40,255 nucleotides of DNA from positions 1 through 40,255 of the forward strand of contig JADGHJ010000002.1 in the NCBI GenBank assembly GCA_019686175.1, written 5' to 3'. A program made the translations under genes and the position numbers. Under the pieces are notes generated by a model. It was given only the letters and a program-made list of their open reading frames with translations. It was not told where the DNA came from and did not search any database. Below, piece by piece: positions 9,405 through 16,996 of the stretch. Positions within the stretch are counted from its first letter, which is position 1; every line of letters begins with the position of its first letter. Origin of the DNA: Chloroflexota bacterium (GTDB taxonomy: Bacteria > Chloroflexota > UBA6077 > JAJPHF01).

Positions 9405-9433
9405 ATTATAGCCGCAGGCCTCCCGGCTCGCAA
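9405..9433 (-). promoter_or_regulatory. Near-consensus sigma70 promoter
   Basis: On the minus strand, TTGCGA (9433-9428), exactly 17 bp, then perfect TATAAT (9410-9405). It sits 25 bp past the end of the solute-binding-protein gene and drives the mini unit 9294-9347, possibly reading on to the cupin and LysR genes. Confidence 0.75.
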
Positions 9434-9457
9434 GCGGGGCACCGGGTATGAGCGCCT

Positions 9458-10531
9458 CTACCCTTGGGGCAGGGTGGCGAAGAAGCCCTCTCGCTCCAGC
9501 TCGTCCAGCAGGCTCAGGTCCACGAACTGGTCCACCCGGGCGTCGCGCGCCGCGGGGTGATCCGCGTACTCCAGCACCGTCTGCAGCCCCCGCGGGTTCG
9601 GGCGCAGGTCGGGCGTCAGGCGCGCGTGGAACACTCGGAACGTCTCCTCCAGCGCTTCGGGGTCGTCCGATTGGAAGTACTTGGCCAGCACGGGGAAGGA
9701 GCGCTCGCGGTCGTACTTCTGGATCGCGGTCGCCTGGGCGAGCGCCCGCAGGGCGCGCAGCAGCGCATCGCGCTGGCTGGCCACGATCGCGCGGCGCGAG
9801 ATCGGGCCGGTGGAGACGAAGTCGACCGACGCCACCCCCGGGACGTCGTCCCAGAAATAGTAGCCCGCGCGCCGCGCGTGGATCGTCGCGGGGGCCGAGA
9901 GCCCGGCGCCATCGATCACGCCGGAGGCCATCGCCGCCAGGTTGTTGCTGGGGTTGCCGAGCGGCACCAGCGTGATGTCGCGCTGGGGATCGAGGCCCAG
10001 CGCCTTCGCCTGCAGCCGCACACCGATGGCCACAGCGCCCCGCGGGCCGGCCACGCCGATCTTTGCTCCGCGTAGCTGCTCCGGCCGCGTGATGTGGGGC
10101 AAGGTGACCAGGGTCTGCTCCAGCGTCCACATGAAGCTACCGAGCAGCACGGTATCCGCGCCCGCCAGCGCCGGCTCGACCGCGCTCTGCGCGCCTGCGA
10201 CGGCCAGGTCGAGATCGCCGGCTACCAGCGCCTGCGCCACCTGCGTGCTGTCCATCTGGACCAGCGTGGCGGCAAGCCCCTGCTCGGCGAACAGCCCCAG
10301 TTCATGCGCCAGCCAGATCGGACCGAACGCCCCGGCGACCGAGGCGTAGGCCGCTCGCAGGGGGATCGGCGTCGGCACGGCGGCAGGCTCACTCCCCGGC
10401 TGGCTGCCGACCGTGTTGGCTGGCGGACTGGTGGCGCTCGCGGCCCTCTGGCTGCTGCCGGCCGACGGGACGGGCGCACAGGCCCCGAGCAGTACGCACA
10501 CGAGACCAGCTAGCCAGCTGCGCTTGCGCAT
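9458..10531 (-). CDS. ABC-transporter substrate-binding lipoprotein (NMT1/SsuA-like)
   Basis: This 357-aa protein has a lipoprotein signal (MRKRSW, hydrophobic core, lipobox LGAC with Cys18 as the lipidated residue) and a type-2 periplasmic binding fold of the SsuA/NMT1/THI5 type. The family takes up sulfonates, taurine, pyrimidine precursors and related small compounds; the ligand here is unknown. The start at 10531 is chosen for the lipobox and the GGGGGTGG ribosome site; the frame upstream to 10678 overlaps the antiporter. No ABC permease or ATPase gene is adjacent, so it is an orphan that must use transporter parts encoded elsewhere, or act as a sensor. It follows the antiporter by 73 nt on the same strand. 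Confidence 0.88.
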   Translation of the reverse strand: MRKRSWLAGLVCVLLGACAPVPSAGSSQRAASATSPPANTVGSQPGSEPAAVPTPIPLRAAYASVAGAFGPIWLAHELGLFAEQGLAATLVQMDSTQVAQALVAGDLDLAVAGAQSAVEPALAGADTVLLGSFMWTLEQTLVTLPHITRPEQLRGAKIGVAGPRGAVAIGVRLQAKALGLDPQRDITLVPLGNPSNNLAAMASGVIDGAGLSAPATIHARRAGYYFWDDVPGVASVDFVSTGPISRRAIVASQRDALLRALRALAQATAIQKYDRERSFPVLAKYFQSDDPEALEETFRVFHARLTPDLRPNPRGLQTVLEYADHPAARDARVDQFVDLSLLDELEREGFFATLPQG

Positions 10532-10604
10532 CGTCCACCCCCGTGCGGGCAACACGTGCCTGAGTCCTGAATAGTAGGGCGTCGCGACGGCGACTGCAAT
10601 GGGC

Positions 10605-11879
10605 TTACAGTTCGGGCAGCAAGCCGGCTGGGCTGGCGCGATCCTCCTCGGAGATCGCGCACTCTGGGTCGCGCGCATATAGCCACCGCAGCACGGGAGG
10701 CACCACCAGCGTGGTGAGGATGCTCATGATCACCACCACGCCGAACACCTCGCTGGGAATGGCCCCCAGCGCCAGGCCCAGGCTAGCCACGATCAGGCCG
10801 ACCTCGCCGCGCGGGGCCATTCCCACCCCGACGATCGCCACGCTCCGCCAGCGGTAGCCGAGCATCGCCGCGCCACAGCCGACCAGCTTGGTGAGCAGCG
10901 CTAGCCCGGTGATGGCCAGCGCCAGGCCGAGGATTCCCCCATCGAGGAACAGCCGCCAGTTGACCTGGCTGCCGGTGATGACAAAGAAGAACGGCACAAG
11001 GAACTGGTAGATCGGCAGCGCTTGCTGCTCCAGCTCGAACCGCTCGTTCGCCTCTGCGAACACCATGCCGGCGAGGAACGCGCCGATGATGGCCGCCAAC
11101 CCGATACTCGCCGATAGCGCCGCGAGCCCGAGCATGGTCAGCAGCGCAACCGCGAAGGGGGCGTTATCCATGCGCAGCGCGTTCAGCCGCAGGCCGAAGC
11201 GCCGCACGACGCCGCTGCCGATCAGCACCACGAACACGGTGAACAGCACGGCCTGGACCGCGATGGCCCCGACATGGAGCACGCTGACCGAGCCGGTGGT
11301 AGCCAGGCCGGCCACGATCGCCAGGATGATCATGGCCAGGATGTCGTCGATCACCGCCGCGCCGAGGATAATGCGGCTCTCCACGCTGGCGATCACGCCG
11401 AGGTCACGCAGCACCCGCGCCGTGATGCCCACGCTGGTCGCCACCATGGCCGCGCCGACGAACACCGCCTCGATCTGAGAGTGTCCGAGCAGCGGGCCCA
11501 CCAGGCCGAAGCCGAGCACGAATGGCGCAATCACCCCCAGCACGGCTACCAGCGTCGCCCGGCCGCCTACCCGCAGGATGTCGGCCACGCGCGTCTCCAG
11601 CCCCACGAAGAACAGCAGCACGATGACGCCCAGCTCGGCGACGAGGTGGTAGATCGCCTTGACCGCTTCCTCGGCGGCGGCCACATCGCCGCCGAACAGG
11701 GCGATGAGCCCGGGGTCCGGCTTCCCGATGAAGCCGAGGGCATGCGGCCCGATCAACGCCCCGGCGAGCAGCTCGCCGATCACGGGGGGCTGCTGGAGGC
11801 GCTCGAACACCTCGGCCGCCACCTTGGCCGCCAGGAAGATGACGAACAGGTCGTAGAGCAAGCCCACGATTTCGTTCAT
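10605..11879 (-). CDS. CPA2-family cation/proton antiporter (KefB/NapA-type)
   Basis: This 424-aa integral membrane protein has about 12 hydrophobic helices and starts MNEIVGLLYDLFVIFLAA. The family-typical segments LQQPPVIGELLAGALIGP, GVIVLLFFVGLET and ILGAAVIDDILAMIIL (the paired Asp of the ion site) are visible. It lacks the C-terminal TrkA-N/RCK domains of full KefB proteins, so it is a bare transport domain of the Na+/H+ or K+/H+ type. It would exchange monovalent cations for protons across the inner membrane. The start at 11879 has an AAGGG site. The leader upstream contains a rho-independent terminator (see 11930-12018), suggesting attenuation control. Confidence 0.9.
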   Translation of the reverse strand: MNEIVGLLYDLFVIFLAAKVAAEVFERLQQPPVIGELLAGALIGPHALGFIGKPDPGLIALFGGDVAAAEEAVKAIYHLVAELGVIVLLFFVGLETRVADILRVGGRATLVAVLGVIAPFVLGFGLVGPLLGHSQIEAVFVGAAMVATSVGITARVLRDLGVIASVESRIILGAAVIDDILAMIILAIVAGLATTGSVSVLHVGAIAVQAVLFTVFVVLIGSGVVRRFGLRLNALRMDNAPFAVALLTMLGLAALSASIGLAAIIGAFLAGMVFAEANERFELEQQALPIYQFLVPFFFVITGSQVNWRLFLDGGILGLALAITGLALLTKLVGCGAAMLGYRWRSVAIVGVGMAPRGEVGLIVASLGLALGAIPSEVFGVVVIMSILTTLVVPPVLRWLYARDPECAISEEDRASPAGLLPEL

Positions 11880-11929
11880 GCGGTTGCGCCCTTCTAGGGA
11901 CTCCGGCCCACGTGGTGCCGCTGTGGAAC

Positions 11930-11956
11930 AAAAAGAGACAGGCAAATGCCTGTCTC
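11930..11956 (-). terminator. Strong rho-independent terminator inside the antiporter leader
   Basis: The perfect 10-bp stem GAGACAGGCA/TGCCTGTCTC (11935-11944 with 11947-11956) with a 2-nt spacer is followed on the minus strand by TTTTTGTT. No minus-strand gene lies upstream before rsgA, so it terminates a leader or small RNA 50 nt before the antiporter start. Confidence 0.85.
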
Positions 11957-12076
11957 CACCTCGCACGGGGGATACCGGGTCCCGTGCCACCCGCGCGGTG
12001 ACCGCCGCCTGTAGTCACTTATACTGCTTAGCTGCTAGCTACCTTATGGATACGCGATCGGTCTGCCGGCGGGCAA
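11957..12076 (-). promoter_or_regulatory. Structured leader RNA / possible riboswitch upstream of the antiporter
   Basis: On the minus strand a possible promoter, TTGCCC (12076-12071), 18 bp, TATCCA (12052-12047), would start a transcript near 12040. It would contain a 5-bp stem (11998-12002/12014-12018), a 7-bp stem (11963-11969/11981-11987) and then the terminator at 11930-11956. That is about 110 nt, the layout of a transcriptional attenuator or a terminated small RNA. A GGGTGGCAC stretch recalls the T-box core GGGTGGNACCGCG but the ACCGCG part is missing. No known class can be assigned. Confidence 0.4.
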
Positions 12077-12223
12077 GCGCTAGGGCTACTCCAAGGATGA
12101 TGCGTGGACCCGGGAGACGCGCTGTGGCACGGCTGCTGTGCCGCACGGTCGCTCGCCGCGCTCTAACGGACCGCCGGTGCGCCTCCTATGCCTGGCTAAC
12201 GCTCCGATCGCTATGCTTATGAC

Positions 12224-13324
12224 ATGACGAGCGTGCTAGCACCACCACTTGACATACCCGACCGCCTGTCCCTAGCCGCCCTCGGCTGGGACGAGGGCTG
12301 GGCAGAGGCGTTCGCGCCGTTCGCCGCCCGCGGCTTGCAGCCCGGCCGCGTGGCGATCGACCTGCGCAAGGGCTATCGGCTCTACATCGACGGTGGATCG
12401 GTGTACGCGGAGCTGGCTGGCAAGTTCCGTCACGCCGCACGCCGGGCGAGCGACTATCCGGCAGTGGGCGACTGGGTCGCCTACAGCGCCCCGGCTGGCG
12501 CTGAGCTCGCGCAGGTCGTCGCCGTGCTGCCGCGGCGGAGCCAGTTCCGGCGTCGGGCGGCTGGTGACGAGCACGAGGAACAGGTCGTCGCGGCCAACAT
12601 CGACACGGTGTTCCTGGTCACGGCGCTCGACCCGACGTTCAGCCTGCGCCGCGTGGAGCGGTACCTGCTGCTGGCGGGCGAGAGCGGTGCGCGGCCCGTG
12701 CTGGTGTTGAACAAGGCCGACCTATGCCCCGACCCCGAGGCGCGGGTGGCCGAGGTGCGGGCTATCGCGCCGGAGGTGCCGATCCACGTGCTGGTCGCCA
12801 GCCGTGGGGAAGGCGTCGCGCCGCTGGCCGCCTACCTCGGTCCGGGGCAGACCGTCGCGCTGCTCGGGCAGTCGGGCGCCGGCAAGTCGACGATCATCAA
12901 CGCCCTGGCGGGCCGCGAGATCGTCAAGACAGGCGCGGTACGCGAGCGCGACTTCCGCGGGCGCCACACGACCACCCAGCGCATGCTGCTGCCCATGCCG
13001 CAGGGCGGGTTGATCATGGACACGCCGGGACTGCGGCAGTTGCAGTTCCCCGAAGTGTCGGAGAGCGACCTGGCGGCGTTCGCCGATATCCAGGCGCTGG
13101 CCGAGGAGTGCTACTTCAGCAACTGCACGCACCTCACCGAGCCCGATTGCGCCGTGCGGGCAGCCGTGGACGCCGGGAAGCTGTCGCCCGCGCGGCTGGA
13201 GAGCTACCTGCGGCTGGTGGCCGCGCTGCGCGAGCAGCAAGCGCGCGCGCCGAAGCGGGGGGCCGAGCGGACTCGGGCGCGCCCGGGGCCGCGCTCGCTG
13301 CGCCCGCGCTATCTCCGCCGCTAG
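12224..13324 (+). CDS. rsgA: Ribosome small-subunit biogenesis GTPase RsgA
   Basis: This 366-aa protein has an N-terminal OB fold, then a circularly permuted GTPase. The G4 motif NKAD (about residue 164) precedes G1 GQSGAGKST (about 215-223) and G3 DTPG. A C-terminal zinc site follows, with Cys296, Cys301, His303 and Cys309. This order is diagnostic of RsgA/YjeQ, which binds the 30S subunit and releases maturation factors on GTP hydrolysis. The start ATG at 12224 opens MTSVLAPP. The basic, Arg/Pro-rich C-terminal tail is common in this family. It is divergent from the antiporter leader. TATACT at 12020-12025, preceded by GTGACC at 16 bp, is a weak candidate promoter. Confidence 0.95.
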   Translation: MTSVLAPPLDIPDRLSLAALGWDEGWAEAFAPFAARGLQPGRVAIDLRKGYRLYIDGGSVYAELAGKFRHAARRASDYPAVGDWVAYSAPAGAELAQVVAVLPRRSQFRRRAAGDEHEEQVVAANIDTVFLVTALDPTFSLRRVERYLLLAGESGARPVLVLNKADLCPDPEARVAEVRAIAPEVPIHVLVASRGEGVAPLAAYLGPGQTVALLGQSGAGKSTIINALAGREIVKTGAVRERDFRGRHTTTQRMLLPMPQGGLIMDTPGLRQLQFPEVSESDLAAFADIQALAEECYFSNCTHLTEPDCAVRAAVDAGKLSPARLESYLRLVAALREQQARAPKRGAERTRARPGPRSLRPRYLRR

Positions 13325-13579
13325 TGCCCGCCTGGTACGGCGCCGTGGGCACGCCATCTTCAGGGCCTCGGGATCTACGTCCTACATGCTCGTGCACGCC
13401 TTGTCATCGGCCCAGTTCTTGCAGCACCAGCAGCAGCATTCGACGACTGCTGACGAGTCGCGGCTTGCCGTACGCTCACCTATGGCGACACGCTGGGGCC
13501 GGTTTCGGTCGAATTCGCGGCGTATCACTTGAGTATGCTGGACCACATCATCCGCCGCTCGAACCCTATAGGGGGATCC
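13325..13579 (+). other. Non-coding gap between rsgA and the GH65 gene
   Basis: This 255-bp gap has open frames only as extensions of neighbouring shadows. No convincing promoter, hairpin or RNA was seen. An in-frame ATG at 13529 upstream of the chosen GH65 start lacks a ribosome site. Confidence 0.4.
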
Positions 13580-15904
13580 ATGAATCTGCTGACTGAGGAC
13601 CCGGGCTGGCACCTCTCCCTGGCCGGGTTCGACCCAGTCCGCGAGTCCGGGGTGGAGGCCGTACTCACGGTCGGCAACGGCTACGCCGGGACGCGCGGCT
13701 CGCTGGAAGAGGGCACCGACGTCTCTCTGCCGATCACTTACCTGGCGGGCGTCTTCGAGCCGCCGGATATTGGGCCGGACCCGCCGAACGATCCGGAGGA
13801 GGCGCCCGCACTGGTCGTCGCCCCAAACTGGCTGGCGCTCACCTTGTACGTCGATGCGGAACAGCTCTCGCTGGCGGGGGGCCAGATTCTGGCGCATGAG
13901 CGGGTGTTGGATCTACGACAAGGTTGGGTGGTGCGTTGCTGGCGCCACCGGCTTCCCTCCGGGCGTATCACACGGCTCGTCACGCTTCGGGCCGCCTCCC
14001 TTGCCGATCGCCACGCGTTCGTGCAGGGCGCCTGGATCGTGCCGGAGAACTACGGGGGCCGTTTGCGTCTGGCGGCAGCGCTCGATGGATGCTTGGACCA
14101 TATCTCCTCGCAGAGCCGGCGTCCGGTCCCCGTCGCGGAGGCCGTCCGTTCGCCCGACGTGCTGCTGATGCGCGCCCCGCACTCCCACGTGCTGCTCGCC
14201 GTTGCCCAAGTGACCAGCCTCTCGGAAGGGGGACGCCCGCTAGCAGCCAAGCGGCATACCGAGCGGAACGACTATCGGGTCGTCGATTGGTGGGAGTGGA
14301 CGGGCGAGCCGGGTCACACGTACGTGTTCGATCGACTGGTGGCCTCCTTTACCTCGCGGCAGGCGCGCGATCCGGCTGCTGAAGTCACTGAGCACCTGGA
14401 GAGACTCCGCACCCGGGGGAGCGGCCAAGTGCTGCACGCGCACCGGCAGCGGTGGGCGGAGCGCTGGCAGGCGGCAGACGTGCAGATCGAGGGGGACGAC
14501 CTGGCCCAGCGCGCCGTGCGCTTCGCGGCCTACCACCTGATGATCGCCGCGAATCCCGAGGACGCCCATGTCTCCGTCGCCGCGCGCGGCCTCACCGGCG
14601 ACACCTATCGTGGCCACGTCCTGTGGGACACCGAGATCTATCTGCTGCCCTTCTTCACCTTCACCTGGCCGGCCGCTGCCCGCACGCTGCTAATGTACCG
14701 CTACCACACCTTGGGGGCGGCCCGAGCGAAGGCGGCCCGTCACGGTTACCGCGGGGCGCTCTACGCTTGGGAGTCGGCGGCCAGTGGCCACGAGGCGACG
14801 GCCAGGATGGAGCGCGGGCCCAAGGGCGAGGCGGTCCCCATCGTCACCTGGCAACGAGCCCACCACGTCTCGGCCGACGTGGCCTACGGGGTCTGGCAGT
14901 ACTGGCGGGCCACCGCCGACGAGGAGTTCTTCCGCCGTGCAGGCGCCGAGATCATCCTGGAGACGGCCCGCTTCTGGGCCAGTCGTGCCCAGCGGGAGGC
15001 CGACGGGCGAGACCACATCCGACAGGTAATGGGGCCTGACGAATACCACGAGCAGGTGGACGACAGCGCCTACACCAACTGGATGGCGCGCTGGAACCTG
15101 GAGGTCGGGTGCGAGACGGCGCGCTGGTTGCAGCAGGACGACATGCGGGAGGGCCACGATCTGCTCGACCGCCTGGGCCTGAGTGAGCGCGAGCTGGAGC
15201 AGTGGCGCGATGTAGCCGACCACCTGGTCCTCCAGTACGATCCCCAGACCAAGCTGATCGAACAGTTCGCCGGCTACTTCACGCTGGAGGACGTGGACCT
15301 GCGCGCCTACCATGGCCGGACGCAGCCGATGCAGGCCGTGCTGGGCCGTGAACGCATCGCTCGGACGCAAGTCACCAAGCAGGCGGACCTGGTCCTCCTC
15401 TGCTATCTGCTCTGGGAGCAGCTCGACGTGGAGACCATCGCCCGCAACCTCGCGTACTACGAGCCGCGCTGCGAGCAGGCGAGCAGTCTGAGTCCGAGCA
15501 TCTACGCCCTCGTGGCCGCCCGCCTAGGACACTTAGAGATGGCCCGCCACTTCTTCGAACGGTCGGCCATCAGCGACCTGGTGAATGTCCCCAACGCCGC
15601 ACAGGGCGTGCATCTCGCCAATTGTGGCGGGCTCTGGCAGGCGGTCGTGTTCGGCGCGGCCGGCATGCAGCTCCTGGACGATGGCCTCGCCTTCGACCCG
15701 CACTTGCTACCGGGCTGGCGATCGCTGGGGTTCTCGGTCCAGTGGCGTGGTAATCGCCTCGGTGTGAGGATCCACGGCCCGCCTGCACGCGTGCACCTCC
15801 AGTTGCCTCCTGATGCACGGCCGATGTGCGTGCGGGTCGGTAAGGGGCAGAAGCGGTGGCTCGCACCGGGCGAGAGCGTGAGCCTCGTCGCTTCCACCAC
15901 CTGA
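13580..15904 (+). CDS. Glycoside hydrolase family 65 disaccharide phosphorylase
   Basis: This 774-aa protein has the normal GH65 layout: an N-terminal beta-sandwich, an (alpha/alpha)6 barrel and a C-terminal beta sheet. Visible family motifs are GHVLWDTEIYLLPF (about residue 345), GPDEYHE (about 484-490, with the Glu at about 487 as the expected general acid), TKQADL (phosphate/sugar binding) and HLANCGGLWQ. The enzymes split maltose, kojibiose, trehalose or nigerose with phosphate, giving beta-glucose 1-phosphate and glucose. Specificity cannot be told by eye. The start at 13580 has an AGGGGG site. No beta-phosphoglucomutase gene is adjacent, although that partner is common. glgC, which also uses glucose 1-phosphate (alpha anomer), lies 5 kb away. 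Confidence 0.92.
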   Translation: MNLLTEDPGWHLSLAGFDPVRESGVEAVLTVGNGYAGTRGSLEEGTDVSLPITYLAGVFEPPDIGPDPPNDPEEAPALVVAPNWLALTLYVDAEQLSLAGGQILAHERVLDLRQGWVVRCWRHRLPSGRITRLVTLRAASLADRHAFVQGAWIVPENYGGRLRLAAALDGCLDHISSQSRRPVPVAEAVRSPDVLLMRAPHSHVLLAVAQVTSLSEGGRPLAAKRHTERNDYRVVDWWEWTGEPGHTYVFDRLVASFTSRQARDPAAEVTEHLERLRTRGSGQVLHAHRQRWAERWQAADVQIEGDDLAQRAVRFAAYHLMIAANPEDAHVSVAARGLTGDTYRGHVLWDTEIYLLPFFTFTWPAAARTLLMYRYHTLGAARAKAARHGYRGALYAWESAASGHEATARMERGPKGEAVPIVTWQRAHHVSADVAYGVWQYWRATADEEFFRRAGAEIILETARFWASRAQREADGRDHIRQVMGPDEYHEQVDDSAYTNWMARWNLEVGCETARWLQQDDMREGHDLLDRLGLSERELEQWRDVADHLVLQYDPQTKLIEQFAGYFTLEDVDLRAYHGRTQPMQAVLGRERIARTQVTKQADLVLLCYLLWEQLDVETIARNLAYYEPRCEQASSLSPSIYALVAARLGHLEMARHFFERSAISDLVNVPNAAQGVHLANCGGLWQAVVFGAAGMQLLDDGLAFDPHLLPGWRSLGFSVQWRGNRLGVRIHGPPARVHLQLPPDARPMCVRVGKGQKRWLAPGESVSLVASTT

Positions 15905-16219
15905 CGTCCATCCCTTCGGTCAAGGCCGAGAGACCAGCGGCCCACCGCGGCCGTCCGACTATACGGGCTGTGCACGATCGTAGGTGCTCACTGCGAGCAG
16001 GAGTGTCGGCACTGTCGACGGAGCGTCGCATCGTAGGGGCCGGATGAGGCGTGCTGCCCAGGGCGAAGTGCAGAACCCCTCCAGCCACACCGGCTCGTGG
16101 CCCGGCACAGGCCGCTGTGCGATAGCTACTTCGTGGTCGTCGAGGAAGGGCGCCCAACCTGGCCCGCTGCCAGGCGCTCCCTGGTGCGCCTGGGAACAGC
16201 GTCCGGCAGCCAAGGTTGC
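15905..16219 (+). other. Gene-free stretch after the GH65 gene
   Basis: About 315 bp without a supportable gene. A 91-codon minus-strand frame (15959-16234) has no ribosome site. Only the extended -10 element at the right edge (16220-16228) stands out. Confidence 0.4.
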
Positions 16220-16228
16220 TGCTACAAT
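16220..16228 (+). promoter_or_regulatory. Extended -10 promoter element
   Basis: TGCTACAAT is a TG-N plus TACAAT extended -10, about 63 bp before the start at 16292. No good -35 is seen. The same nonamer occurs before the MFS gene (32923-32931). Confidence 0.5.
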
Positions 16229-16291
16229 GAGCATGGCGTGCGGCGGTCAGTGCCGGATTGCCGCCGTGCTAGCCGCCATAAGGGAGGGGGT

Positions 16292-16675
16292 ATGGCATCG
16301 AGGACCGCGATGGTGCGCGCGTTCGCCGCGGGTGTCCTGCTGGCCGCGGCGGTGGGGCTGGCGCCGCAATCGACGGCGCACGCCCAGCAGCCGCCGCCAG
16401 GCCCTGGCGCTGGCGTGGTCGCCGTGGCGCCCGGGCCGCCACCGCCGTACATTTACGGCTTCTTCCGCGATCCGCTCTGGCCGGGGCCGGGCGTCCGCTT
16501 CATCGCCGAGGAGTGCCCGATCGGCGTGGGCCTGACCATCGTCCACTATTGCCCGGACCGGCCGCCGCTCGTCGATCCGCCGGTCGCGCCGCCGCCGGTG
16601 CTGTCGCCCGAGGTGCGGCAGTGCGACCCCTGGTTCCAGTACTACCCGGTGTGCCGACGGCCCACCCTGCCCTAG
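16292..16675 (+). CDS. Small secreted Pro-rich protein with four cysteines
   Basis: This 127-aa protein is not recognised. The start at 16292 follows AGGGAGGGGG, and a signal peptide is clear (hydrophobic residues about 8-24, cleavage near AHA at 31). The mature part of about 96 residues is Pro-rich, with PPPGPGAG and PPPPYIYGFFRDP stretches. It has four cysteines (ECPIG, YCPDR, QCDPW, VCRRP) that could make two disulfides. It is probably extracytoplasmic and small. Like the Val/Pro-repeat protein at 129-803, it is a Pro-rich exported protein with its own promoter and hairpin terminator, but the sequences are not obviously related. Confidence 0.75.
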   Translation: MASRTAMVRAFAAGVLLAAAVGLAPQSTAHAQQPPPGPGAGVVAVAPGPPPPYIYGFFRDPLWPGPGVRFIAEECPIGVGLTIVHYCPDRPPLVDPPVAPPPVLSPEVRQCDPWFQYYPVCRRPTLP

Positions 16676-16692
16676 CGTGACCGCCGCAACGT

Positions 16693-16732
16693 CCCTGGGG
16701 CGGAGCGCTTCCGGTGCCCATCCGCCCCAGGG
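16693..16732. terminator. Hairpin between convergent genes
   Basis: A 12-bp perfect stem CCCTGGGGCGGA/TCCGCCCCAGGG (16693-16704 with 16721-16732) with a 16-nt loop sits 17 bp after the plus-strand stop and 19 bp after the minus-strand stop. It is probably a bidirectional terminator, without a T tract. Confidence 0.5.
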
Positions 16733-16751
16733 GCCGCCTGGCTGCGGAGGG

Positions 16752-16985
16752 TCACTCTCCCGCCTGGGCCGTGCCGCGCGCCAGGAACTCCAGCGGTACC
16801 GGCTCCGGACGCGGGCGACAGACCCCGCACCAGAGGACCTTCTCCACCGCCAGCCCCTCCAGCCCGCGTGGCGCCGGGTAGACCACGGTCAGATACGGCA
16901 GCTCGTGCACGTGCGCTTTACACACCGCGCGCCCGCAGAACCGGCACACGCCGTGCGCCGGTTCGCCACCCATCCAACACTCCAC
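16752..16985 (-). CDS. Small zinc-finger-like protein
   Basis: This 77-aa protein has two probable zinc-ligand groups: CRFCGRAVCKAHVHE (about residues 14-28, B-box-like) and a later CGVC. It has no signal peptide or membrane segment. Its start at 16985 lies 11 nt after the stop of the M50/cNMP gene, so it is almost certainly co-transcribed and perhaps functionally linked to it. The function is unknown. The close spacing, metal-site pattern and correct codon phase support a real gene despite the short length. Confidence 0.7.
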   Translation of the reverse strand: MECWMGGEPAHGVCRFCGRAVCKAHVHELPYLTVVYPAPRGLEGLAVEKVLWCGVCRPRPEPVPLEFLARGTAQAGE

Positions 16986-16996
16986 AGCATCCCTCG

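Noticed and set aside
11957-12060. T-box riboswitch upstream of the antiporter
   Set aside because: Only GGGTGGCAC matches; the ACCGCG half, stem I features and an antiterminator overlapping the terminator were not found. Kept as an unclassified leader.
11878-12222. 114-codon plus-strand frame before rsgA
   Set aside because: Arg/Cys-rich shadow-like sequence without a ribosome site, crossing the terminator hairpin.
15959-16234. 91-codon minus-strand frame
   Set aside because: No ribosome site, no recognisable motif, and composition like random GC-rich sequence.
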